Virus record (IMG/VR): IMGVR_UViG_3300037245_000312
Coordinates: 1-36,021 of that record
DNA from: a virus
DNA length: 36,021 nucleotides
Reading direction: 5' to 3' (one strand)
Shown one piece after another: positions 23,802-30,333 of the stretch. The position numbers and the translations under genes were made by a program. Within the stretch, counting starts at the first letter, position 1. Each line of letters starts with the position of its first letter. Below the pieces are notes generated by a model, which was given only the letters and a program-made list of their open reading frames with translations, was not told where the DNA came from and made no database searches.

Positions 23802-24256
23802 TTCGTCCCCTTTTCTGCGTTAAGTTTCGCTATTGCTGCGGCTTGGAGGTAGTGCTTTGGTTTAATGTAAATTGATAGCCATGAAGTAATAGTCATGAAG
23901 TCATGTATCTCCTCTCCATCGCTTTCGCATTCAGACCAGCAAACATCTTCTATTAAGCACCGCATGAATTGAGTGCCACCATACTCCTTAACAGCCCAGT
24001 CGCGCCAAGCCATTGCGATATTGAAGTCGTCGAGGGCGATGGGGTCAAAAGGAGATTCTTTCAGGTACATTTCGTAAAGCTGTCGCTCATTGGCAGGAGT
24101 CCTTAATTTGCCCATATCCTTATAGCCAAGCAATCTATCCTCAGCACGAACTTCGGTCTTCCATTGCTCAAAGCTTTCCTTGTTATGCAACACCTCGCCA
24201 AGCAACCTACTCAGTTCTTCGCCCTCAGCCGCTAATATTTGTTCTACTGTTACCAT
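23798..24256 (-). CDS. Hypothetical protein, phage ABA-sandwich-like
   Basis: The product has 152 residues. The middle (LDDFNIAMAWRDWAVKEYGG) and the C-terminal segment WLSIYIKPKHYLQAAAIAKL resemble the small phage ABA-sandwich domain, in which a variable front is followed by a short Pro-containing strand and a final Ala-rich helix. The N-terminal 60 residues are helical and charged. No function is known for the domain. A GGAG site lies 9 nt before the ATG. The similarity is weak and needs a profile search. Confidence 0.4.
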   Translation of the reverse strand: MVTVEQILAAEGEELSRLLGEVLHNKESFEQWKTEVRAEDRLLGYKDMGKLRTPANERQLYEMYLKESPFDPIALDDFNIAMAWRDWAVKEYGGTQFMRCLIEDVCWSECESDGEEIHDFMTITSWLSIYIKPKHYLQAAAIAKLNAEKGTK

Positions 24257-24270
24257 TGTTCATTCTCCGG

Positions 24271-24879
24271 TTAAAGTTTAGTTTCCGTATCTATCATGCC
24301 ATCCACAAACAGGGGCATTTGCTTCATGTTTGTCTTTGACCCAGTTGCACAGTTTAAAATATGCAGGCCTATTTCCGGGTCAACCATATTACGAATCCTC
24401 TTATCTCTTTTCGATGTACCGGAAAGTTTTCTTATGTCGCTCGACTTATGCTCGATGTATGGAATATCAAAGTTCGCCCATATTAGATGCCTTCCAAGCT
24501 CAATGGCTTCAATAAGTACCTTATAATAGGGTTTAACATTTTCAACTACCCATTTATAATTACCCTTACAATGATGCTTTAAGAATAATATTTCCTGGTA
24601 CAGACTCATGTCTGGATAAACAGGCCGTTTTTTACTCCAACCCCAGAAGCGGGCCCGGCTATGCGTAGGGCATGGTGGACTTGACCAGATAAAATCAAAC
24701 TCACTGTGGTGATCTATTAAATACTGATGTGCGTCTGCAATAACCAAAGTGTCACCTGGGAAAGCATTAGCGTAAATATCAGCCGTTTCTTTGTCGATCT
24801 CGACAGATGTAATTTCATGTTCCGGGCCCCACAATTTACGATTACCGCCAATACCTGCATATAAATTCAATATCTTCAT
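24271..24879 (-). CDS. Short C5-cytosine DNA methyltransferase
   Basis: The product has 202 residues, shorter than typical C5 enzymes (300+). The catalytic core motifs are intact: motif I NLYAGIGGNRKLW (residues 5-17), motif IV SSPPCPTHSR with the catalytic Cys at position 70, motif VI VVENVKPYY at 111-119 (ENV 113-115), and a GRHLIWANFD segment downstream. The target-recognition region is reduced. It resembles the short Dcm-like enzymes common in uncultured phages. It would transfer a methyl group to cytosine C5, probably against host restriction. It overlaps the gene upstream by 4 bp. Confidence 0.85.
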   Translation of the reverse strand: MKILNLYAGIGGNRKLWGPEHEITSVEIDKETADIYANAFPGDTLVIADAHQYLIDHHSEFDFIWSSPPCPTHSRARFWGWSKKRPVYPDMSLYQEILFLKHHCKGNYKWVVENVKPYYKVLIEAIELGRHLIWANFDIPYIEHKSSDIRKLSGTSKRDKRIRNMVDPEIGLHILNCATGSKTNMKQMPLFVDGMIDTETKL

Positions 24880-25235
24880 TGCAATGCCTCCTTAGCTTTC
24901 TCTATAGCCGTTTCTGCCATCAATGCCATACCGTGCATATCTTGGCTATTGGCTGGATTAGCAATATCCTCCAACACCGCTATTAACTCCGCAACGAGAT
25001 CGTCCTCGCTGTTTTCTTTTAATAGCTCTTTTTGTCTTTCAATCACATAAGTCAGACTTCCCACAGTTCCATAAACCTTATCCAGCCGCTCATACAAATC
25101 CTTAAGCGTATAATTCAATGAATGCTGCTGTGTTTTAGAAGTCTCTTGCTCTAGATTAGAAATCACATTGTTTATGCGTCCTATTTCAAACTGTGCTTCC
25201 CGTGCCATTTCTGCTGTCGATTCTGTTTTGCTCAT
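24876..25235 (-). CDS. Small coiled-coil protein, unknown
   Basis: I prefer the ATG at 25235 (119 residues) over the ATG two codons upstream at 25241, because AAAGGGA lies seven bases before it. The product is helical throughout (EMAREAQFEIGRINNVISNL, YGTVGSLTYVIERQKELLKE), with a final AETAIEKAKEALQ helix. It has no enzyme motif or membrane segment. It overlaps the C5 methyltransferase by 4 bp. It may be an accessory to the neighbouring DNA enzymes, but nothing shows this. Confidence 0.5.
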   Translation of the reverse strand: MSKTESTAEMAREAQFEIGRINNVISNLEQETSKTQQHSLNYTLKDLYERLDKVYGTVGSLTYVIERQKELLKENSEDDLVAELIAVLEDIANPANSQDMHGMALMAETAIEKAKEALQ

Positions 25236-25237
25236 AA

Positions 25238-25435
25238 TCATTCCCTTTCTATAGTTCCATCCACAAGGTTATACGCCCATATATCGTACAAGTCCTGCCA
25301 GCTACACCCTTTGCCATGCGATGAGGCGAAAGAGGCTTCAAGGGCAGCTCTGAGGCCCACAGTGCAGTCGAAGATGACCTTCTTGCCCTTCCATGGCTGT
25401 TTAGTTACTTTGTGTCGTGCTATGTATGCTTTCAT
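25238..25435 (-). CDS. Hypothetical small protein (65 residues)
   Basis: The product has 65 residues, basic at the N-terminus (KAYIARHKVTKQPWKGKK) with a short hydrophobic strand and a Cys, then Ala/Ser-rich and a WQDLYDIW helix. It overlaps the replication-type gene by 4 bp, so it is likely co-translated with it. No family is recognised. Confidence 0.45.
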   Translation of the reverse strand: MKAYIARHKVTKQPWKGKKVIFDCTVGLRAALEASFASSHGKGCSWQDLYDIWAYNLVDGTIERE

Positions 25436-26148
25436 AGTTCTACCTTCCTGTATTGAAGTTCATCTTTAATGCGAGACATGAAAAGCGCAATTGGCTTAGT
25501 ACCCTTCATGCACTCATTAGCAACATTCCATGCTTTCGAGAAAATCTTATCATCAAACTCGTATTTAGTCGATAAGAACCTTGCTACGTTCTGGATTGTT
25601 GTCCTGTCAGATTGCTTCTTTAACTTGAAAAGCCCTATTGTAATATCATAAAACTTAAGCTCGCACGAAGCGACCGAAGAACAATTCCCTTTAGGGAAAG
25701 GCGAGCGGATCGATACGTATTTCTTTACTTCCCTTTCCTTGTCTTTCCTTCCCTTCGCTTTCCTTTCCTTAGTTATATCAGTCTTAGGTGTGGGTGTTAT
25801 AACGCTGTTATAACGTTGTTGCATCCCTTTTTTGCCAGCTAAACTCTTTTGTTTAATAGACTTACGGGCTTTTGCAAGTTCCTCATTTACTCTTTTGTGC
25901 GAAATTTTTCCGTCCTTAATGACAAACTTGTGTGAGTATTTTTTTAGAAAAGTTTTCAGCTTATCAATATTTATATTACACAAACCGCAAAGGCTTTCGG
26001 GTTCATTTGGAATATAACCGTCACTACAAGCAAGGAATATTATCAGTGAATGATAACAGCCTCTTTCTTCGGCGGTCATCATCTGCCAGTCAATGTCTTT
26101 CGGGTAAGCTCCCGGTTCATGTTGGATGTAAAGGGGTTTTTTAGCCAT
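25432..26148 (-). CDS. DUF1376-type replication protein
   Basis: The start is taken at the ATG at 26148 (238 residues). A GTG at 26172 and an ATG at 26160 are in frame, but the GTG lies inside the hairpin arm at 26165-26185; GGGA precedes 26148. The N-terminal 90 residues match the DUF1376 helix-turn-helix-like module of phage replisome proteins: WQMMTAEERGCYHSLIIFLA at about residues 22-41, GYIPNEPESL, then a helix ending in KISHKRVNEEL. The middle is Lys/Arg/Ser-rich (linker). The C-terminal helices could bind a helicase or primase partner. It is the only replication gene in the window and is placed behind its own promoter and hairpin. Confidence 0.65.
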   Translation of the reverse strand: MAKKPLYIQHEPGAYPKDIDWQMMTAEERGCYHSLIIFLACSDGYIPNEPESLCGLCNINIDKLKTFLKKYSHKFVIKDGKISHKRVNEELAKARKSIKQKSLAGKKGMQQRYNSVITPTPKTDITKERKAKGRKDKEREVKKYVSIRSPFPKGNCSSVASCELKFYDITIGLFKLKKQSDRTTIQNVARFLSTKYEFDDKIFSKAWNVANECMKGTKPIALFMSRIKDELQYRKVEL

Positions 26149-26161
26149 GGTTGATCCCATT

Positions 26162-26246
26162 AAAAAATCCACATGGTTTGGTATTTGTGCAGCACTTCAC
26201 AGCCGTGCGATCCTCTCGGAGACGCAATACCAAACCACATGGATTT
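26162..26246 (-). terminator. 21-bp hairpin with U-tract in the leader of the replication gene
   Basis: The arm at 26226-26246 pairs with 26165-26185 around a 40-nt loop. On minus-strand RNA all 21 positions pair, two as G-U; on plus-strand RNA these become A-C mismatches. Six A on the plus strand (T on minus) at 26162-26167 run from the end of the stem. The hairpin lies 44 nt after a promoter (26292-26319) and 14 nt before the chosen ATG. It works as a terminator for upstream transcripts or as an attenuator of the replication gene. A GTG start at 26172 would lie inside the stem. Confidence 0.7.
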
Positions 26247-26291
26247 GTCAATTCGTATTCAATTATGCTATTTGAAGTTTTCACAACCACA

Positions 26292-26319
26292 AGTATACCA
26301 TCTTTCCGCTAAATTACAA
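26292..26319 (-). promoter_or_regulatory. Sigma70-type promoter for the replication cluster
   Basis: On the minus strand, TTGTAA (-35) and TATACT (-10) are separated by 16 nt; TGG precedes the -10. It lies in the 182-bp AT-rich gap before the 26165-26246 hairpin. The start of transcription would be near 26285, so the RNA leader is about 120 nt long with the hairpin in it. Confidence 0.6.
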
Positions 26320-26353
26320 GAACTATTTTTAAATTATTAAAAGAAAGTTAAAA

Positions 26354-26671
26354 TTAACTCATCCAAGCTTTACCTTTACGCTCAGGTTCTGGTTTTATCA
26401 CCGCGGGGGATTTTGTATCCCCTTGGGGGATTTTATCCGGCTCCCGTGGAATCCGGCAATGTATCGCATAGATCACGTTAGACTCGTGCTGGGTGTAATA
26501 CCTGAGATTCTTACATAAGGTACTTTTGCACTCGCTACCCTTGCAGGAATCCCGACACCTGACCAGGAGGTGCTTTTCGTTGTCAGTGTAAAGCTTCGGC
26601 CCCGCCGCTGAGATTTCCCGGAGGCACTCCCTGAGCTTAACGCTTTCGTCTTGGCTTACAAATCCGTACAT
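26354..26671 (-). CDS. Hypothetical Cys-rich protein
   Basis: The ATG at 26671 is chosen because AGGAG lies six bases before it; a longer frame starts at 26701 without a ribosome site. The product has 105 residues with four to five Cys grouped as CRDSCKGSECKSTLCKN at about residues 39-55, likely a zinc-binding or disulfide motif. The C-terminal 30 residues are Pro/Lys-rich. No family is recognised. It ends the long leftward operon before the promoter gap. Confidence 0.5.
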   Translation of the reverse strand: MYGFVSQDESVKLRECLREISAAGPKLYTDNEKHLLVRCRDSCKGSECKSTLCKNLRYYTQHESNVIYAIHCRIPREPDKIPQGDTKSPAVIKPEPERKGKAWMS

Positions 26672-26728
26672 GATCACTCCTGAGATAAAAGATGCCCCCA
26701 CGGAAACGATCCGCAGGAGCTTAACGGG

Positions 26729-27160
26729 CTATCGGTGACGTGGGTACATTTTCTGTTTCCATAGCTTGCCATCTGGGTCACTCCACCGTAGAATGCCCTC
26801 CTTGTTTAATATCCTGCAATTATCGACAGCGTCTGCCTTGGACGCTATAACTTTGACGCTATCGTCCCAGCAACAATGATTAGTGTTATCCATTTGGTAT
26901 CGCTCGTCCCTATTCTCACTATTGACATTGATAGATATTCCGGCAACGGTATGGCTCTTAATGAAATATGCAAATTGCTGATGTGTTACACCTCTAGTTT
27001 TGCGTCCCTCACAGAATGGGCATTTCACATCGCCCTTATTTTTTGTTTCTATTGTCCCAACGCCTTCGCAATCAACACAGTTCTCTCTAATGATATAGGT
27101 ACATATTGCGTCTATTTTGTATACCCGCTGACCTAAGTCAAGCCTTGTTTCTATTTTCAT
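26729..27160 (-). CDS. Zinc-finger-like protein with DnaJ-type CxxC motifs
   Basis: The product has 143 residues. Two CxxC pairs, CVDCEGVG and CPFCEGRKTRG, are spaced as in the DnaJ Cys-rich fold, at about residues 28-54. The remainder is beta-rich and has an NHCCWDD pair. The ATG has AAAGGA upstream. A nucleic-acid-binding or chaperone-like adaptor role is possible; only the Zn motif is visible. Confidence 0.5.
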   Translation of the reverse strand: MKIETRLDLGQRVYKIDAICTYIIRENCVDCEGVGTIETKNKGDVKCPFCEGRKTRGVTHQQFAYFIKSHTVAGISINVNSENRDERYQMDNTNHCCWDDSVKVIASKADAVDNCRILNKEGILRWSDPDGKLWKQKMYPRHR

Positions 27161-27184
27161 CTTTCTAATCCTTTCATAAAAGTA

Positions 27185-27361
27185 TTATTTCATATCGCCG
27201 TATTTACGGGCGTCCGGCGCTTCCAGTAGTTTGCCAAACCTTGATTTCTTGTGGGCTAAGAACTTACCCTCTGGTTCCATGCTCAATATCTTCTCGATCT
27301 CGGCAGGCTTAAAGCAATGCAGGTTTTCTGTCAGCATACGGCTTGGTGGAATCTTTCTCAT
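27185..27361 (-). CDS. Hypothetical small basic protein (58 residues)
   Basis: The start at 27361 is preferred to 27367 because AAAGGAG is then 7 nt upstream, the normal spacing. The product is basic with two KPAEIEKILSMEPEGKF-like helical segments and a short basic loop (HKKSRFGKLL). No motif is recognised. It lies 18 bp from the next gene and may be co-transcribed. Confidence 0.4.
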   Translation of the reverse strand: MRKIPPSRMLTENLHCFKPAEIEKILSMEPEGKFLAHKKSRFGKLLEAPDARKYGDMK

Positions 27362-27379
27362 TGCCATGCTCCTTTAAAG

Positions 27380-27952
27380 TTATTTGGTTTCTAATTCAGG
27401 CGGATCGTGCTTTTTGAACCATTCAGGGTCGGGCCTCTTAATCAATGGATAAGCCTCCCAGATGGTATCATTCCACGCCTTAATTCTGGACACGGCCACG
27501 TCGTTTATGCTCTTGATAGATATTGGGTGGAGAATTGAATGACAATTCGGACACAGCCTTTTATTAACTGCGGATATAGCATTGTGAGGATGTACGATTG
27601 CCCGGCAAGCAGTACACCTGCACTCCCAAAAGAAGTGACCTTTTAACTTACTGCAATTCTCGTCCGTCATATCTCTAACGAATATCTTCCGTCCATACTT
27701 AACCTTGAGGAATCGCTTTGCTTCGTAGAAATCCCAACCCTCGCCGACAAGGTACATTATAGGCCCGTCCTTGCAGTGTAGCCAGCCGTTCTGCTTTTCT
27801 GATATACAACTCTTGGAATCGTGCTTAATCGTCTCTATGCCCTCGCCAAGCTTGCATGATAAGAGCAGGTCTGAGTATTCTCGCACTAACTGACCGTATG
27901 GCTTTTCGTATGTTGGCTGGACACCCACCATGCCTTTTACTTCGTGTATCAT
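27380..27952 (-). CDS. Hypothetical protein with zinc-ribbon
   Basis: The start at 27952 (190 residues) is preferred to 27970, because AGGAG precedes it and it follows the upstream stop by one base. Residues ~107-140 hold two CxxC pairs (CRCTAC and CPNCHSI), a zinc-ribbon layout. The N-terminal half is polar with several Cys and a YEAKRFLKVKYG helix. The C-terminus is helical, with an AWNDTIWEAYPL segment. The function is not known. Confidence 0.5.
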   Translation of the reverse strand: MIHEVKGMVGVQPTYEKPYGQLVREYSDLLLSCKLGEGIETIKHDSKSCISEKQNGWLHCKDGPIMYLVGEGWDFYEAKRFLKVKYGRKIFVRDMTDENCSKLKGHFFWECRCTACRAIVHPHNAISAVNKRLCPNCHSILHPISIKSINDVAVSRIKAWNDTIWEAYPLIKRPDPEWFKKHDPPELETK

Positions 27953-27953
27953 A

Positions 27954-28205
27954 TTACAATCTCCTGTCAATTATACTGTATAAATATTCTTTCAATAATT
28001 CCTTGCCCTTAACTTTTCCATGAGCAATGTCATGGCAATGGCTGCATAAAGCAATCAGGTTTTTAATTTCATTAGTACCGCCCTGGCTCTTGAATCTTAC
28101 GTGATGTATTTGGCACGGCGACGACGAACAAACTTCGCACAACACGGAATCTCTGTCCTGATCTCCAATGTTGAATGCCTTACGATAGGTGTCTATATGA
28201 TTCAT
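27954..28205 (-). CDS. Small HNH endonuclease
   Basis: The product has 83 residues, the length of a free-standing HNH nuclease. Zn ligands and catalytic residues are in place: CEVC (C23, C26), the HH pair at 34-35 in CQIHHVRF, SQGGTNEIKNLIALC with N49 and C54, then SHCHDIAHG (C57, H58, H62). It resembles the McrA-like HNH domain. It could be a homing nuclease or a replication- or packaging-associated nuclease; HNH proteins in phages serve both. AGGAG precedes the ATG by 8 nt. Confidence 0.8.
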   Translation of the reverse strand: MNHIDTYRKAFNIGDQDRDSVLCEVCSSSPCQIHHVRFKSQGGTNEIKNLIALCSHCHDIAHGKVKGKELLKEYLYSIIDRRL

Positions 28206-28255
28206 TTATCTGCTCCTAATTATTGCCAAGACCAACAGGCATATTATAACTGTAT

Positions 28256-28471
28256 CTATTTCGATTGTAGCTCCATCGTTAAAGCCAAATCAGTAGCAGG
28301 CCCAAATTTGCCATCAACTGTAAGATCGTGACCACGCCTGTTAAGCTCCTGCTGTTGCTGGACTACAGACATTAACACGGCCTCGGCTGGCTTAATATCT
28401 TGAGGCCACCAAACAGCGACCGCACAGAGCATGCTTGCTATTGTTAGTATTGTTAAGAATCCGTATTTCAT
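28256..28471 (-). CDS. Membrane or exported mini peptidoglycan-binding protein
   Basis: The product has 71 residues. Residues 4-22 are a signal-anchor or signal peptide (GFLTILTIASMLCAVAVWW). Residues 43-60 (LNRRGHDLTVDGKFGPAT) match the core of PG_binding_1, a domain that binds peptidoglycan, but only about half of it is present. No catalytic domain is attached. It overlaps the preceding tiny membrane gene (TAATG). It may act at the cell wall, for example in superinfection exclusion or lysis, but that is inference. Confidence 0.6.
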   Translation of the reverse strand: MKYGFLTILTIASMLCAVAVWWPQDIKPAEAVLMSVVQQQQELNRRGHDLTVDGKFGPATDLALTMELQSK

Positions 28472-28554
28472 TAGAATGCCCCCAATAACATGCCTACGAT
28501 TGCGATTGCCGTTGCTATTACTACTGCCTGTTTTGATATGTTTGATATGTTCAT
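28471..28554 (-). CDS. Tiny membrane peptide (27 residues)
   Basis: A 27-codon gene with AAAGGAG before its ATG, ending in a TAATG overlap with the peptidoglycan-binding gene. Residues 9-26 are a hydrophobic helix (QAVVIATAIAIVGMLLGA), with a polar start. Coupling to an envelope protein suggests a membrane role, for example toxin-like or holin-like. No family is recognised. Confidence 0.5.
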   Translation of the reverse strand: MNISNISKQAVVIATAIAIVGMLLGAF

Positions 28555-28565
28555 TTTATCTCCTT

Positions 28566-28724
28566 TTAATTTGGCATACATCCGCAATAATGAGCGACGT
28601 ACTCGTGTCTATTCTTTGCAAGTTTTGGTTTCTTTGTAAACATCCGTATTCTGCATTGCGAATCCATACCACAAACGGGACATTCCCAGTACTCTATGAA
28701 ATACCAGTGCTTCTTACGCTTCAT
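28566..28724 (-). CDS. Small zinc-finger-like protein (52 residues)
   Basis: A 52-codon gene with AAGGAG before the ATG. The product starts with a basic/aromatic stretch (KRKKHWYFIEYW), has CPVC followed by another Cys (DSQCRI), a Lys-rich middle, and CGC at the end. These Cys could bind zinc. A 9-bp hairpin (28739-28766) precedes the ribosome site. It is not recognised as a known family. Confidence 0.5.
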   Translation of the reverse strand: MKRKKHWYFIEYWECPVCGMDSQCRIRMFTKKPKLAKNRHEYVAHYCGCMPN

Positions 28725-28738
28725 GCTATCTCCTTATA

Positions 28739-28766
28739 TCCCACCGCCGTAGCTCTAGCGGTGGGA
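28739..28766 (-). terminator. 9-bp hairpin between genes
   Basis: TCCCACCGC at 28739-28747 pairs with GCGGTGGGA at 28758-28766 around a 10-nt loop. On the minus strand it lies between the HNH gene stop (28771) and the ribosome site of the next gene. No T-run follows, so it may be a processing or stabilising hairpin rather than a strong terminator. Confidence 0.45.
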
Positions 28767-28770
28767 GGGG

Positions 28771-29199
28771 TTAAAATGTATCTCTATGTAATTGCTTATG
28801 GCAAGGCTGGCAAAGCCAGATAACGTCAAGAGGTTTATTGTAGTCGTGGTGATGGCCAATTACCTTTCCTTTTGTGCTGCATTTATCGCATTTCACTGGC
28901 CTAACTAACCTGCCAGACTTAATTGCACGAGCTACTTTACTGTGAGCAGCTACACATTTAGGGTTGTCGCTTCTGAATTTCTTTAAATACCTAGCAGTTG
29001 CAGCCTTCCTATGCGGCAGTTTACCGCGTTCCCTATCGTACTGCCTTATCCTGTCGATATTCTCATTGCGGTTCTTGGTCATAGCAGCCTTATGGCACTC
29101 TTTGCATTTATCTAAATACCCATCTGACGTTTTGCTATGAACATAAAATAACACGACCTTCTTACGTTTACCACACTTGTTACATACTTTTGTCTTCAT
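28771..29199 (-). CDS. HNH homing-type endonuclease
   Basis: The product has 142 residues. Three zinc groups are visible: CNKC (6-9), CKEC (32-35) and CDKC (104-107). The HNH core is GHHHDYNKPLDV (115-126) followed by CQPCHKQLH (130-138). The N-terminus with two CxxC pairs and a basic helix (RNENIDRIRQYDRERGK) resembles phage homing nucleases. It has its own promoter just upstream (29240-29268) and a hairpin downstream, the layout of a self-contained inserted gene. AGAAGGG precedes the ATG. Confidence 0.82.
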   Translation of the reverse strand: MKTKVCNKCGKRKKVVLFYVHSKTSDGYLDKCKECHKAAMTKNRNENIDRIRQYDRERGKLPHRKAATARYLKKFRSDNPKCVAAHSKVARAIKSGRLVRPVKCDKCSTKGKVIGHHHDYNKPLDVIWLCQPCHKQLHRDTF

Positions 29200-29239
29200 T
29201 ATAAACCCTTCTAATACGGCACAATTGCCTTCTATTTTA

Positions 29240-29268
29240 ACTATACCATATTAAAAGGGGTTTGTCAA
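29240..29268 (-). promoter_or_regulatory. Near-consensus sigma70 promoter before the HNH gene
   Basis: On the minus strand TTGACA and TATAGT are separated by 17 nt, a near-perfect sigma70 consensus, with TGG before the -10. Transcription would start near 29233, about 34 nt before the HNH ATG at 29199. Confidence 0.8.
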
Positions 29269-29280
29269 GTTAATTCCGTT

Positions 29281-29712
29281 CTAAAAGGGAATATTATCCG
29301 TAGGACTAAATGGAGCATCTGGGTCGTACTGTGGTGGAGCAGGCTGTTGCGGTGGAGCCTGCTGCTGGGGAGCCTGATTCCCCTGCTGTGGCTGCTGGTA
29401 TTGCGGTTGCTGCTGTTGCTGGGCAGGCTGCTGGTTCTGCTGCTGAGGTGGGTAGTTAGTTTGCCCTCTCTGCTGGAAGCCCTGCTGTGGCGGTGCTTGC
29501 TGCTGGTTTGGCTGCCAGTTGTCGATCTCTACATACAGTACGCCTTTTTGAGATACCTTCATATCTACATTGACCCAGCCATTGTTGTTGTTCTGCTGGA
29601 GGCACTGAATGAAATCATCCACTTTGAACGATAGTTTGCATTTTACAAAACTGGGTGCGTTCTGGTGTGGCTTCTTTACTATTAGTCCGTTTGGAAAGTT
29701 TGCGTCTGACAT
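29281..29712 (-). CDS. Single-stranded-DNA-binding (SSB-like) protein
   Basis: I take the ATG at 29712 (143 residues), one base after the upstream stop with AAGGAG before it; a longer frame overlaps the ERF gene by 240 bp and its N-terminus is a shadow. Residues 1-68 form a small beta-rich domain (SFVKCKLSFKVDDFIQCL, YVEIDNWQPN) of OB-like size. Residues 69-130 are a Gln/Pro-rich tail (for example QQPAQQQQQPQYQQPQQ) and the last residues are an acidic tip ending DNIPF, as in the SSB C-terminus that recruits partner enzymes. It is coupled to the ERF gene. It binds ssDNA in recombination or replication. Confidence 0.72.
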   Translation of the reverse strand: MSDANFPNGLIVKKPHQNAPSFVKCKLSFKVDDFIQCLQQNNNNGWVNVDMKVSQKGVLYVEIDNWQPNQQQAPPQQGFQQRGQTNYPPQQQNQQPAQQQQQPQYQQPQQGNQAPQQQAPPQQPAPPQYDPDAPFSPTDNIPF

Positions 29713-29713
29713 T

Positions 29714-30223
29714 TTACCATGCTCCTTGATTTTGATTTTCATTATTGTTATTTTGCTGATTGCCTTGTGGCGTCTGATTATTATACTCGTCTGTGTCTGC
29801 GTCCTTCTCGTCATCAATACAGAACAGGCCACACAGAGCGTACTTCCTTGCGTAACTACTGGCTGTACCTGTAAGCTTTGGTGCGTCCGTACCTTTCTTG
29901 CTGAATGGCTCTCTAGCACAAGCTGAACAGGATATTGATTCCGTACCGTCACTTAGCGTTACGGTCGCTTCAATGTAATACCGTGAATCGGGAAAGTGCG
30001 TTACTGTTGTCTTGCCTTGCCTGTCAGTCACCTGTGTTACGTTGTCTCTTACGCCATTGCCGAGCATTATTATTTTATCGCTCATTACTAGCGTGCCAAG
30101 CCCAAGTAAGGGTTTAACGGCTTCAAGAATACCCTCACAACTGCGGTACTTATACCCTTGTGCGGAGTTGTCTTGATCTTTACCAGCTTTCAATTTCTGC
30201 TGTATCTCATTTAATAGCTTCAT
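29714..30223 (-). CDS. ERF-family single-strand annealing recombinase
   Basis: The product has 169 residues. The family signature near the end is clear: GTASSYARKYALCGLFCIDD (residues 119-138) followed by EKDADTD. The upstream part has YKYRSCEGILEAVKPLL and the YYIEATVTLSDG strand, as in P22 Erf-type proteins. Residues 147-169 are an Asn/Gln-rich tail. Such proteins anneal complementary strands for phage recombination and genome circularisation. It is followed directly by the SSB-like gene and overlaps the small gene upstream (ATGA). Confidence 0.88.
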   Translation of the reverse strand: MKLLNEIQQKLKAGKDQDNSAQGYKYRSCEGILEAVKPLLGLGTLVMSDKIIMLGNGVRDNVTQVTDRQGKTTVTHFPDSRYYIEATVTLSDGTESISCSACAREPFSKKGTDAPKLTGTASSYARKYALCGLFCIDDEKDADTDEYNNQTPQGNQQNNNNENQNQGAW

Positions 30224-30333
30224 TTCTTCTTTACTCCTTTCTTCTGGTCAGTTTCAATTTTATCCCAATCCTGTGTAGAGTGTCGGGTTGGCTGTTTAAT
30301 TTCCGGGTTATTGTCGGCGTTTGCATTGCTCAT
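30220..30333 (-). CDS. Small hydrophilic protein (37 residues)
   Basis: A 37-codon gene overlapping both neighbours (TAATG upstream, ATGA downstream), a sign of translational coupling in the recombination module. It is polar with ANADNNPEIKQPTRHS, then an IETDQKKGVKKK basic end. No motif is recognised. It may be a small partner of ERF or the coiled-coil protein; that is inference. Confidence 0.5.
   Translation of the reverse strand: MSNANADNNPEIKQPTRHSTQDWDKIETDQKKGVKKK

Noticed and set aside
26149-26172. GTG start at 26172 or ATG at 26160 for the DUF1376 gene
   Set aside because: The GTG would lie in the hairpin arm; the domain begins after the ATG at 26148, which has the better ribosome site. 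The ATG at 26160 remains possible.
29347-29926. Plus-strand frames opposite the SSB and ERF genes
   Set aside because: Leu/Trp-rich artefacts of the Gln/Pro-rich codons on the other strand; no ribosome site and no domain.
29713-29952. N-terminal extension of the SSB-like gene in an in-frame longer reading frame
   Set aside because: It overlaps the ERF gene, lacks SSB-like sequence, and the ATG at 29712 has AAGGAG and sits one base after the ERF stop.
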